DNA of 64,000 nucleotides from contig JAZUIX010000172.1 of the NCBI GenBank assembly GCA_045642445.1, positions 1 to 64,000 of the forward strand, given 5' to 3'. The notes below the pieces were generated by a model. That model did no database searches. It was not told the origin of the DNA and saw only the letters and a program-made list of their open reading frames with translations. The position numbers were made by a program, and so were the translations under genes. How positions within the stretch are numbered: position 1 is the first letter of the stretch; each line of letters opens with the position of its first letter. The DNA comes from Colimorpha sp045642445. GTDB taxonomy: Bacteria; Bacteroidota; Bacteroidia; Bacteroidales; P3. Shown piece after piece: positions 23,854-31,259 of the stretch.

Positions 23854-24882
23854 CTATTCACACTTCATCGAATTAGACGAATAGCTCCTCCACTTTTCCA
23901 AAGTCAAAGTCATATCTTCGGGAATGGGGCTCTCGAAATGCAAGTGTTTCCCCGTTACAGGATGTTCAAAGCCTAATACCATTGCATGCAGAGCCTGTCT
24001 TGGCAATAGTTGAAAACAATTGGTAACAAATTGCTTATACTTTGAAAATGTGGTACCCTTCAGAATGTTATCGCCACCATACGCAGCATCGTTGAACAAA
24101 GGGTGTCCAATATGTTTCATGTGTGCTCTAATCTGATGCGTGCGGCCTGTTTCAAGAACACATTCAATCAGCGTAACGTATGTAAAACGTTCCAAAACAC
24201 TCCAATGCGTCACAGCATATTTGCCACGCTCCGGGTCATCCGTAACGTGCATAATTCGGCGGTCTTGAGGCGACCTTTCAAGATTTCCCACAATAGTGCC
24301 TTTGTCTTCATCAAATCCGCCCCACACCAAAGCATTGTACTTCCTTTCTATCGTATGGTCAAAAAATTGTTTGGCAAGAACGACTTGAGCCTCTTCATTT
24401 TTGGCCACAAGCAGCAATCCTGACGTGTCTTTATCAATACGATGAACAAGATAGGGCTGTATCGGCAAACCATCACGTCCTGTTTTCCCTTGAAAATAGA
24501 ACATCAACCCATTTAGCAAAGTACCCGTAAAATTGCCATATCCCGGATGAACCACAAGCCCCGGACGCTTATCCACCACAAGCACATCCTCATCCTCATA
24601 AACAATATCAAACGGAACGTCCTCCGGAAGCACCTCAAACTCATGTGGCGGTTCGGGCAACAAGACACTGATCACATCACAAGGTTTAACCTTATAATTC
24701 GATTTCGATGGTTTATCGTTAACCAGAATGCAACCTGCCTTGGCGGCTGCCTGTATCTTGTTCCGAGATATACCTTCCAACCTCATCTGAAGATACTTGT
24801 CAAGGCGCAGCATTGCCTGACCTTTGTCAACAATTATTCGATGATGTTCATACAATTCCGACTCGTCAAGTTCTTGGACCAT
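23854..24882 (-). CDS. rluD: RluD-like 23S rRNA pseudouridine synthase
   Basis: RluA-family pseudouridine synthase that isomerises uridines in 23S rRNA. An N-terminal S4 RNA-binding domain (about 22-80: RLDKYLQMRLEGISRNKIQ) precedes the catalytic domain, with the signature HRIDKDTSGLLLV near residue 165 carrying the catalytic Asp, followed by GRTHQIRAHM near 265. The length of 342 residues and the S4 domain favour RluD over RluA. It is the last gene of a minus-strand run after a PASTA protein and a T9SS cargo gene; a PASTA-rluD pairing is common in Bacteroidales. The exact target uridines are inferred. Confidence 0.85.
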   Translation of the reverse strand: MVQELDESELYEHHRIIVDKGQAMLRLDKYLQMRLEGISRNKIQAAAKAGCILVNDKPSKSNYKVKPCDVISVLLPEPPHEFEVLPEDVPFDIVYEDEDVLVVDKRPGLVVHPGYGNFTGTLLNGLMFYFQGKTGRDGLPIQPYLVHRIDKDTSGLLLVAKNEEAQVVLAKQFFDHTIERKYNALVWGGFDEDKGTIVGNLERSPQDRRIMHVTDDPERGKYAVTHWSVLERFTYVTLIECVLETGRTHQIRAHMKHIGHPLFNDAAYGGDNILKGTTFSKYKQFVTNCFQLLPRQALHAMVLGFEHPVTGKHLHFESPIPEDMTLTLEKWRSYSSNSMKCE

Positions 24883-24905
24883 CTATATGTATTTTTAATT
24901 AGTAA

Positions 24906-26774
24906 TCAATAAACTATAACTTTTTGAACACACATGTCCGATTTAACAAAATACAATCCTTTGGGAAGGTTTTGAATCATACCATGTCGTTCCGAGAAAT
25001 GCTTTATGGGCTGACCCAGCATGTTGTAAATTGATATCCTCAAACCTTGCGGATTGTCAACACATACAGCTTTTCCGTTGTAATAAGCCTTAAACGACGA
25101 TACCGCAGGGGCATCTATCGAGACCACCGCCCTCGCTCCGAAATAGGGTCGCAACATCAACGCACCACTCAGAATACTCGTCTGCCAATCCGAACTTGTC
25201 AAATAAAATATTTCAGACGATGCGTCATTGTTTCTATCAAATCCCAAATTGATGTAATCCGTCGAAGTTTGTTCCATCCCGACATAAATTACACCACTAC
25301 AAACCACTGGCGTTTCCAACATATAGCGGACATATTGATTTAAACCCTTGAAAATAGGTTTACGACGAGTCTCGTCCTGGTAAATCACATTGCCCGGATG
25401 CCCGCCAGCGTCATCCCATATCGTCAGTTTAAAGAATATCGAGCCGTTCTCCTCTCCAAAAGTCCTGTTGAAATACATATCCACCGCCGTGAGCGTATCC
25501 TCTTGTCGGAGCGAAAAACGTGTTGCCAACCGCACCCGGTTGCTTGTGGACGTGATGCCGTAGCCATTTTCAGCCACACCGTCATCGTATGCATAATAAT
25601 TGTCAAAGACCTGACGGAAAACCACCGTATCGTTTGACGCATGGGCATCACCTCCCACACCCTCGCGCAGTCCTTGCACAATGTCAAACGTTTGTGGCGT
25701 AGTGAAACCTGGAAAATCATAATCTACAGGCGGACACGAGTGAGCCGGCGATTCCTGATATCGAAAATCGGGGAAGAACGCCGGAGTGTTTTCAAATCCT
25801 CCATCATATCTATACAGCGAGGTGCCATTTTCATCAAAAACTTCGTAGCCGTAATTTGTTGCCAATTCCTGTGAAAACAAATTGGTTATCGTTATAGCAA
25901 ACGAGTCCTTCATATCTGCTGCAGAAAACTGATTATACGGCATTGCCTGGTACCGCTTCAACATCGAAGGGGCAGGATTCACAAATGCGACATCCCGCGA
26001 AAACCTGTTTCCATACCTCCTATCCCTATCCAGAACAATATAATCCAAATTCCACTGGTCGGCATTACTCAGCAAACCCGTCTTGGTGACATTGTCCAAA
26101 CTACAATAGTTCCTAAAACGGAAACGGAAACCAGCCTTCAGATAATCCAGATGAGTGATAGGCACCGTAACATACTGCCACGCACTACCCGTATGCGCGA
26201 TAATCGAATCCACCGGCTCCCCTTCCCTACTCCACACCGTTGTCCAACAATCGGTAACGGGCGAGTAAAACTCCAACAATAGCGAATCCTTCGACTCAGG
26301 CACATCACCAATGCGTTCCCACATATTGCCGAATCCTCCACCGGGAAGGTAATAGAAACTCAGATAAATGGAATCGTCAGCCGTCAAAGACATATTATAC
26401 GGATAGAACACCGAATCCAATCGCAAAGGTTTGGAAAGCAACGTGTCGCCAAAATACGAGTCACCTCTCGTCTGCGGATAAAGTTTCCCCTCGGCATCAA
26501 AAGCATCCAAAGTAACCATACCCACCGTCGGAGGCAACGGCGCATAACCCATATTCACAAAAGCACCGCGCATATCCCACAAACTATCGTGATATGCGGC
26601 ATCTCTGTTCGAAAAGTCATCAAAAAACGGAATAGTCAGCATCGTGTCTTGGCTTTTCGATGGCGAGACCTGCGAATACCTTATAGGCAACAAAACCTCT
26701 TGAGCGCCAAGATTTTCACAAATCAAAACTACTGCAACAACAACCAATATTTTCTTCAAGATAGAAACCATCAT
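24906..26774 (-). CDS. Secreted protein with T9SS C-terminal sorting domain
   Basis: A 622-residue predicted T9SS cargo protein of unknown function. The signal peptide is at residues 1-25. The middle consists of beta-rich domains with jellyroll-like strings (FFDDFSNRD near the start; DSIYLSFYYLPGG; YDDGVAENGYGI near 395). The last about 75 residues match a type A sorting domain: LRISIYNMLGQPIKHF, then LPKGLYFVKS and QKVIVY. No catalytic motif is evident. It is inserted between the PASTA protein and rluD, with a 23-base gap to the latter. It is exported by the machinery encoded just upstream on the other strand. Confidence 0.85.
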   Translation of the reverse strand: MMVSILKKILVVVAVVLICENLGAQEVLLPIRYSQVSPSKSQDTMLTIPFFDDFSNRDAAYHDSLWDMRGAFVNMGYAPLPPTVGMVTLDAFDAEGKLYPQTRGDSYFGDTLLSKPLRLDSVFYPYNMSLTADDSIYLSFYYLPGGGFGNMWERIGDVPESKDSLLLEFYSPVTDCWTTVWSREGEPVDSIIAHTGSAWQYVTVPITHLDYLKAGFRFRFRNYCSLDNVTKTGLLSNADQWNLDYIVLDRDRRYGNRFSRDVAFVNPAPSMLKRYQAMPYNQFSAADMKDSFAITITNLFSQELATNYGYEVFDENGTSLYRYDGGFENTPAFFPDFRYQESPAHSCPPVDYDFPGFTTPQTFDIVQGLREGVGGDAHASNDTVVFRQVFDNYYAYDDGVAENGYGITSTSNRVRLATRFSLRQEDTLTAVDMYFNRTFGEENGSIFFKLTIWDDAGGHPGNVIYQDETRRKPIFKGLNQYVRYMLETPVVCSGVIYVGMEQTSTDYINLGFDRNNDASSEIFYLTSSDWQTSILSGALMLRPYFGARAVVSIDAPAVSSFKAYYNGKAVCVDNPQGLRISIYNMLGQPIKHFSERHGMIQNLPKGLYFVKSDMCVQKVIVY

Positions 26775-26775
26775 T

Positions 26776-26835
26776 TACAATTCACATTTCACTATTCACA
26801 ATCCACAATTCTCAATTTTCAATTCTCAATTTTCA
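26776..26835 (-). repeat. Low-complexity array (AATTGAGAATT / GTGAATTGTGAA words)
   Basis: Reading the minus strand, GTGAAAATTGAGAATTGAAAATTGAGAATT leads into GTGAATAGTGAAATGTGAATTG-like words. It fills the gap between the PASTA gene and the cargo gene. The same words recur at 31200, 51255, 57525 and 58619. Confidence 0.7.
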
Positions 26836-26837
26836 CA

Positions 26838-27716
26838 CTACCAATCCCAGTCATCACCCCAACTGATTTGAGAATCATCTTCTTCCAACTCCTCCGTTTC
26901 CACAATCTTCGTCGAGTCCACTTTGAACGAACTGATGATACGTTCCGCATCAGCCTCCGAGGCATCGCAATACCAAACCTCCACGTAAGTTCCCAACGGA
27001 TAGTGCGAAACGCCCGTATAATCGGGTTCCAAACGATAGCACACCGAATTGCGTCTGTCTTTAACACCGTCATAATGTTCTGCACCAACATTCAACGATG
27101 CCGACAGCAAACTGCGGTGTACTTTTGCAGGTTTTTGTCCTATAACAAAAGGTATTATCGTACTGGCATCACCATCGCCCAACCCGACCGTGAGGTCGAT
27201 TGTGGCACCCTGGTGCAATTTCTCTCCAGCATAAACCAATTTCCCCTTCGACGAACATTCCAAGATGACATTCTTATACGGGCTGTCCACAAACTCCAAT
27301 CTGCCGCAATGCAGCCCCACCGATTCCAAAGCCGACACCGCACTCCTCACCGACATATTCCCCACTTCCGGCATAACCACACCCGACGGGTCGTAAGCCG
27401 CCACCGACACATAAATCTTCCTATGCGTCTTGATCATCGTTCCTGGCTTGGGGTCCTGCTGCAAAATCACACCGCCCTCGCTGTCAGGTTCGTACAGCGA
27501 ATCAATAACCACAAATCTCAATCCCAGCGGATTATCCTTTTCCAGTTCCTCTATCGTGACCCCTCTGAAATCCGGGAGCTCATATTCAGCCCCCTGACGG
27601 GCGAAAAGACGAATAAAAAAGAAAACCAGCACCAATATGGCAATAGAGATACCCAACATATACAGCAGATGTTTCACCAACGGATGCTCTTGAAAAAAAT
27701 ATTTGCTCATAACCAA
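26838..27716 (-). CDS. PASTA domain membrane protein
   Basis: A 292-residue bitopic membrane protein: a short cytoplasmic N terminus, one transmembrane helix (about 18-38, LLYMLGISIAILVLVFFF) and three extracytoplasmic PASTA domains (about 47-115, 116-190 and 195-262). PASTA units read as PDFRGVTIEEL, PEVGNMSVRSAVSAL and PFVIGQKPAKVHRSL. PASTA domains bind peptidoglycan fragments or act as spacers in penicillin-binding proteins and Ser/Thr kinases; here there is no attached enzyme. The tail is acidic (EELEEDDSQ) and ends in Trp/Asp. It heads a minus-strand run and probably works in wall sensing or synthesis. The partner is unknown. Confidence 0.82.
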   Translation of the reverse strand: MVMSKYFFQEHPLVKHLLYMLGISIAILVLVFFFIRLFARQGAEYELPDFRGVTIEELEKDNPLGLRFVVIDSLYEPDSEGGVILQQDPKPGTMIKTHRKIYVSVAAYDPSGVVMPEVGNMSVRSAVSALESVGLHCGRLEFVDSPYKNVILECSSKGKLVYAGEKLHQGATIDLTVGLGDGDASTIIPFVIGQKPAKVHRSLLSASLNVGAEHYDGVKDRRNSVCYRLEPDYTGVSHYPLGTYVEVWYCDASEADAERIISSFKVDSTKIVETEELEEDDSQISWGDDWDW

Positions 27717-28020
27717 ATTTTAATATTTACCGTCGAATTGTCAAACAATTTGACAACTCTGAATAATAATAACGACAAACTTTTCATAATATTGTGTAAA
27801 AAGCCAAACCCTTTTGAATTATGATTTATGACTTATGAATGACATACGAAAAACGAAAACGAAGGTTGCCGCCGGCTATTCTTCATCACTTGCCTCCATT
27901 TTTTGGAGCGTGCTGTCTGCACGCAGATACCGTTTGGGCTCTTTTTGTTCTCCGCTTTGCTCCACTCTATTCGCAATCTGCTTCGCAGAACGCTATCGAA
28001 AGCCACTGGCCTTCTTCATC
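27717..28020. other. Gene-free stretch upstream of the PASTA gene
   Basis: About 300 bases with no credible gene. Short frames at 27835-28176 overlap each other in all forward frames and lack any family features. The first 100 bases, AT-rich, should contain the PASTA-operon promoter on the minus strand; no clear CAAAnnTA box with a partner was found. The right end runs into the hairpin series. Confidence 0.5.
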
Positions 28021-28206
28021 CCACACTACGAGTGTGGGGTTATAGCACCGACTCGTCGGTGGGGTCGTGCCGTCGGCACGGAAACCGAGGCATTATATGT
28101 CCCGGAGGGACATCCTCACCGCAGATGCTTTAACCCCACACATCAAAGACGAAGGTCTGATGTGTGGGGTATGTGATGGGGCGAGAGCCGCGTCCCGAGG
28201 GGACGC
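28021..28206. repeat. Six consecutive perfect hairpins (REP-like or structured RNA)
   Basis: Within 186 bases there are six perfect inverted repeats: CCACACT-ACG-AGTGTGG (28021-28037); CACCGA-CTCG-TCGGTG (28047-28062); CGTGCC-GTC-GGCACG (28066-28080); ATGTCCC-GGA-GGGACAT (28097-28113); a 13-bp stem ACCCCACACATCA (28133-28145) with its complement at 28158-28170; and GCGTCCC-GAG-GGGACGC (28190-28206). The third and sixth resemble the compact GC-rich hairpins of REP sequences. No associated transposase is present. Confidence 0.7.
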
Positions 28207-28251
28207 TCTAAAATCTGTCTACTCGTGAATAATCTTTAAACGAAAATATCT

Positions 28252-28321
28252 GTCTTGCAAACGCAAATATCCGCAAATGTCCGCGAATTTTCGTAAAATA
28301 TTGTGACTTGTGATTTGTGAT
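28252..28321 (+). repeat. Dispersed 65-70 bp repeat, copy 1
   Basis: Begins GTCTTGCAAACGCAAATATC and continues through GTCCGCGAATTTTCGTAAA to ACTTGTGATTTGTGAT. Near-identical copies lie at 29605-29650 (partial) and 29691-29756. It has no coding potential. Confidence 0.85.
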
Positions 28322-28379
28322 CGTATAAAAATTGAGAATTGAGGTAAAGGTTATTGGTTATCTGTTATTGGTTATCGTT

Positions 28380-28418
28380 GGGCGGGAGCCTTTTTGAATT
28401 GAGAATTGGCTTCCGCCC
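28380..28418 (-). terminator. GC-rich hairpin GGGCGGGAGCC ... GGCTTCCGCCC
   Basis: Eleven-base arms (28380-28390 and 28408-28418), pairing with one G-T/U mismatch, enclose a loop that itself contains TTTTTGAATTGAGAATT. It lies just downstream of the small minus-strand gene at 28443, so it could serve as that gene's terminator. The core resembles GGGCGGCAGCC elsewhere in the window. Confidence 0.5.
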
Positions 28419-28442
28419 AACTCATAAATCATAATTCTTAAC

Positions 28443-28694
28443 TCATAAATCGTCCATTGTGATGTGCGAATTGTACCTTTTTTCGAGCAGTTCGAGCACA
28501 TGATGGTTGTCGATATGCATGGGGACGCTCACCACCACCGCCTCCTTGTGGCGAAGGTCTTCGGGGCGGATGCCGTACTCTTTCAGCAATTTGGCCTCAT
28601 TTTCGGGCGAAGGCGTGTTGCTCAAAAAGTGGTAGTATTTGCCCTCTTTTTTGCTGATGTAAAGGGTTTTGTTATACAGAAGATGAATGATCAT
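28443..28694 (-). CDS. Small hypothetical protein (83 aa)
   Basis: Not recognised. The 83-residue frame has a balanced, protein-like composition with alternating hydrophobic residues (MIIHLLYNKTLYISKK at the start; VVVSVPMHIDNHHVLELLEKR in the second half), no signal peptide and no cysteines. This suggests a small alpha/beta cytoplasmic protein. Its start lies just inside a conserved intergenic block (TTTTCGTTATTAAAA) that recurs at 53337 without this gene. A GC-rich hairpin follows its stop. It may belong to the same decayed multi-gene element as the remnant at 29018. Confidence 0.5.
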   Translation of the reverse strand: MIIHLLYNKTLYISKKEGKYYHFLSNTPSPENEAKLLKEYGIRPEDLRHKEAVVVSVPMHIDNHHVLELLEKRYNSHITMDDL

Positions 28695-28698
28695 GTCC

Positions 28699-28850
28699 TT
28701 TTTCGTTATTAAAATGTGTTAAAAAATTTTGTCTGTTTCGCCTCAAAAACGCGATTTTCCCTATGTTCTCCCAATCTTCTCCCAATCTTCTTCCTCTCAT
28801 GCTTCACTTATAGTGAGAGAATCAGGAAGTTACGGAAAATGTAAAATTTG
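28699..28850. repeat. Dispersed intergenic block, copy A (homologous to 53337-53490)
   Basis: Blocks shared with the second copy, in the same order, are TTTTCGTTATTAAAA, GTTAAAA, TCCTAT-TTCTCCCAAT and GAGAGAATCAG followed by AGTTACG. Both copies stand directly downstream of related gene remnants on the minus strand, so gene and flank moved or were duplicated together. Confidence 0.75.
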
Positions 28851-28874
28851 AGGAAAATTGAAAAAACACAAAAA

Positions 28875-28999
28875 CACAAAACACAACCGATATGTCTGAA
28901 AACGACAAGATAATTATATATATATATATTAATAATAGTATTTATTTAATCCTTATAATGTTTTAACTTGTTATCAAAAGACAACGGTTGTGTTTTGTG
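28875..28999. repeat. 15-bp perfect inverted repeat flanking an AT-rich loop
   Basis: CACAAAACACAACCG (28875-28889) and its exact complement (28985-28999) bracket 95 bases that include an (AT)n run at 28916-28932. The right arm ends 19 bases before the stop codon of the remnant at 29018. The rest of the 28851-29017 gap shows no gene. Confidence 0.7.
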
Positions 29000-29017
29000 G
29001 TTTTGTGGTTTTTGTGG

Positions 29018-29557
29018 TTATTTGTCGTGTTTCATCTTGCGATACGAACCATGTGCGACTTTCTCAACAATCTGGTTTCGATTTATCCAAGTAGCAACAA
29101 CGCGATCTAATCTTGCTGTGCTACCATTCGCAATCAAAGCCTCTCGTATTTGCGGGGAATTGAATTGTTCTGGCAAACAAGCAAAGATTTCGGGATAGGA
29201 AATTCGGCATCCTTTCGTCTCAATCTGGTCCGCATACGCCACCAAACTGTTGAGCATATACGAGGCCACCCAGATGGCGAAGAGGCTCACCAGTTCCTTC
29301 GTGCGGCGGTCTTTCTTGCAGCCGTAGAGGAACCATGCCAGCATTCCGGCACGGAAGCCGACCAACCCGGGACGGAGGTACAGCATGGCGTGTTTGGCGC
29401 TCTCGGCATCCTTTGCCTTCTCGCGGACGGCCGCCTCCCAACGCTCGATTCGCTTGTTCAGCCATTGCATCTCCAGCATGTAGTCGCCCTGCTTGTCGTA
29501 GCAGATCTCGTCGCGTGAATTTTTGAGAATATTTTTATAAACGAAAATTTCCGAGAA
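29018..29557 (-). pseudogene. 5'-truncated gene remnant (possibly C-terminal part of a DUF3987/primase-associated protein)
   Basis: The frame encodes a 153-residue C-terminal part from the first ATG (29479), but protein-like sequence in frame (YKNILKNSRDEICYDKQGDY) continues 26 codons further up to a TAG at 29558-29560. The N-terminal part of a longer gene is thus missing. Strings such as LYLRPGLVGFRAGMLAWFLYG and YMLNSLVAYADQIE recall the end of the large Bacteroidales proteins encoded near VirE/primase genes; this assignment is from memory and weak. A shorter homologue, YMLNSLVTYADQIENKG, lies at 53569. The break lies about 45 bases from a copy of the dispersed 65-bp repeat. Confidence 0.6.
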
Positions 29558-29604
29558 CTAGCGTGGTCGCGACCGAATGGGAGTCCCGAAGGGATGCGAA
29601 GCAC

Positions 29605-29650
29605 AATGTCCGTGAATTTTCGTAAAATATTGTGACTTGTGATTTGTGAT
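29605..29650 (+). repeat. Dispersed 65-70 bp repeat, copy 2 (partial)
   Basis: AATGTCCGTGAATTTTCGTA through ACTTGTGATTTGTGAT matches the right two thirds of copy 1. The left third is absent. Confidence 0.85.
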
Positions 29651-29690
29651 TAGTGAATAGGGGGCTGCCGCATGTTCTGGCTGGGAATAT

Positions 29691-29756
29691 GTCTTGTAAA
29701 CGCAAATATCCGCAAATGTCCGTGAATTTTCGTAAAATATTGTAACTTGTGATTAG
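29691..29756 (+). repeat. Dispersed 65-70 bp repeat, copy 3
   Basis: Begins GTCTTGTAAACGCAAATATC as copy 1 and ends with ACTTGTGATTAG. Copies 2 and 3 lie 40 bases apart in direct orientation, a layout open to recombination. Confidence 0.85.
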
Positions 29757-29831
29757 TGACTTGTGAATAGGAGGCTGCCGCCCTCCAAGTCACAGGTCAC
29801 AGGTCACTAATAAAGAATTGGGCGGAGCCTT
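29756..29831. repeat. Intergenic hairpins with GGCTGCCGCC / GGGCGGAGCC cores
   Basis: GTGACTTG (29756-29763) pairs with CAAGTCAC (29786-29793) around GGAGGCTGCCGCCCTCC. A second core, GGGCGGAGCC, follows at 29820 between AAGAAT and ATTCTT arms. Both lie between miaB's stop and the remnant. They belong to the family of AT-armed, GC-cored intergenic repeats seen at 1850, 28380 and 53204. Confidence 0.55.
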
Positions 29832-29863
29832 ATTCTCTATTCTTCATTCAAAAAAAGGGGTGT

Positions 29864-31189
29864 CTATATCAATTCGCCTTTTAATGTTGCGGCGGTGCAA
29901 TCTACCACTCTCACTTTTACATATTGGCCCGCCTGGACATCTTTGCGGTCGAACACTATCACTTTGTTCTGGCTATTGCGTCCGAAGAGCTGTTGTTTGC
30001 TTCGGTGCGATTCGCCCTCTACCAGCACTTCGTATTCTTTGCCTATCTCTTTTTTATTGTTCTCTAACGCTATCTCGCCTTGCAATGCTATTATCTCTTC
30101 CAATCTGCGGGTTTTCTCGGCTTCGGGAATATCGTCTTGCAGATGTTTTTCGGCGTAGGTGTTGGGGCGTAAGGAGAACTTGAACATGTAGGCATAGTCG
30201 TAGCGGACTTTACGGAACATTTCCAATGTCATCTGATGTTCCTCCTCGGTTTCGCTGCAAAAGCCGGCTATGACATCGGTGGTGATGGAGCAGTCGGGCA
30301 TATAGCGCCGTATTGCGGCTATGCGTTGCAGATACCAGGCGCTGTCGTAGCGTCGGTTCATGAGTTTCAGCATCCTGTCGCTTCCACTCTGCACAGGCAG
30401 GTGTATGCATTTGCAAATATTATCATAGGAGGCCATAACCTCGAGCAATTCGTCGCTCAGATCTTTTGGGTGGGATGTGGCGAATCGGACCCTCAGCAAG
30501 GGGCTCACTTCTGCCACACGGCGCATCAGTTCGGGAAACGATACTGTCTGCTGGTCCTCGGTAACGAAACGGTAAGAATTCACATTTTGGCCTAAGAGGG
30601 TGACTTCTTTATAGCCTTGCTCAAAAAGATGCCTTGCTTCGGACACAATGGTATGGGGGTCTCGGCTTCGTTCTCTGCCCCGCGTATAAGGCACCACACA
30701 ATAGGCACAATAGTTCTGACAGCCTCGCATGATTGAGATATACGCCGAGATGCCGTTGCTCGACAGTCGCACAGGTTCGATATCGGCATAGGTCTCGGTT
30801 GTGCTCAGTTGGGTTTCGGCAGCCTTGACTCCGAATTGTCTGACCTGTTCCATCATATCCGGAAGTCGTCGATAGGCATCGGGACCCACAACGAAACTCA
30901 CGTTCTCCTCTTCAACCATCAACTGACTTTGGAGTCGTTCGGCCATGCACCCTAATATGCCTATTCGCAACTGCGGATGGCGTTGCTGGAGGGCTCGCAA
31001 CTCACGCAGACGTTTGCGAATACGTTGTTCGGCATTATCGCGGATTGCACAAGTGTTGATAAGTATATAGTCGGCTTGTTCTATGTCGGTTACAATGCTA
31101 TGACCCGCTTTTTGTAGCAGGGAGGCAACAATCTCGCTGTCGGCAAAATTCATCTGGCAGCCATACGATTCTATATAAACAGTTGACAT
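29864..31189 (-). CDS. miaB: tRNA-2-methylthio-N6-isopentenyladenosine synthase MiaB
   Basis: Radical-SAM methylthiotransferase acting on i6A37 of tRNAs. The UPF0004 domain at the N terminus has its three cluster cysteines (YGCQMNF near 10, INTCAIR near 46, LGCMAER near 80). The radical SAM motif is CQNYCAYCVVPYTRGRE (near 157-170), and a TRAM domain closes the protein (about 375-441). The 441-residue length is typical. MiaB is separated from its functional relative MtaB by the N-terminal cysteine context and the i6A-type GCQNYCAYC signature. It is monocistronic or followed only by intergenic repeats. Confidence 0.93.
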   Translation of the reverse strand: MSTVYIESYGCQMNFADSEIVASLLQKAGHSIVTDIEQADYILINTCAIRDNAEQRIRKRLRELRALQQRHPQLRIGILGCMAERLQSQLMVEEENVSFVVGPDAYRRLPDMMEQVRQFGVKAAETQLSTTETYADIEPVRLSSNGISAYISIMRGCQNYCAYCVVPYTRGRERSRDPHTIVSEARHLFEQGYKEVTLLGQNVNSYRFVTEDQQTVSFPELMRRVAEVSPLLRVRFATSHPKDLSDELLEVMASYDNICKCIHLPVQSGSDRMLKLMNRRYDSAWYLQRIAAIRRYMPDCSITTDVIAGFCSETEEEHQMTLEMFRKVRYDYAYMFKFSLRPNTYAEKHLQDDIPEAEKTRRLEEIIALQGEIALENNKKEIGKEYEVLVEGESHRSKQQLFGRNSQNKVIVFDRKDVQAGQYVKVRVVDCTAATLKGELI

Positions 31190-31199
31190 TTGGGGTGGG

Positions 31200-31258
31200 G
31201 TTTGGTGAATTGTGAAATGTGATAGGTGAATTGTGAAATGTGAGATGTGATAGGTGGT
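31200..31258 (-). repeat. Low-complexity array of GTGAATTGTGAAATG words
   Basis: Three degenerate tandem copies of GTGAATTGTGAAATGTGATAG fill the gap between miaB and the metalloprotease gene. Related words occur at 57525 and 58619 and, on the opposite strand, at 51255. Confidence 0.7.
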
Positions 31259-31259
31259 T

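Noticed and set aside
26589..27824. Forward frame of 411 codons across two minus-strand genes and a repeat
   Set aside because: Covers the PASTA gene and part of the cargo gene antisense, and crosses a simple-sequence array.
27835..28176. Three overlapping small forward frames near the hairpin series
   Set aside because: They exclude one another, translate through perfect hairpins and lack any protein-like pattern.
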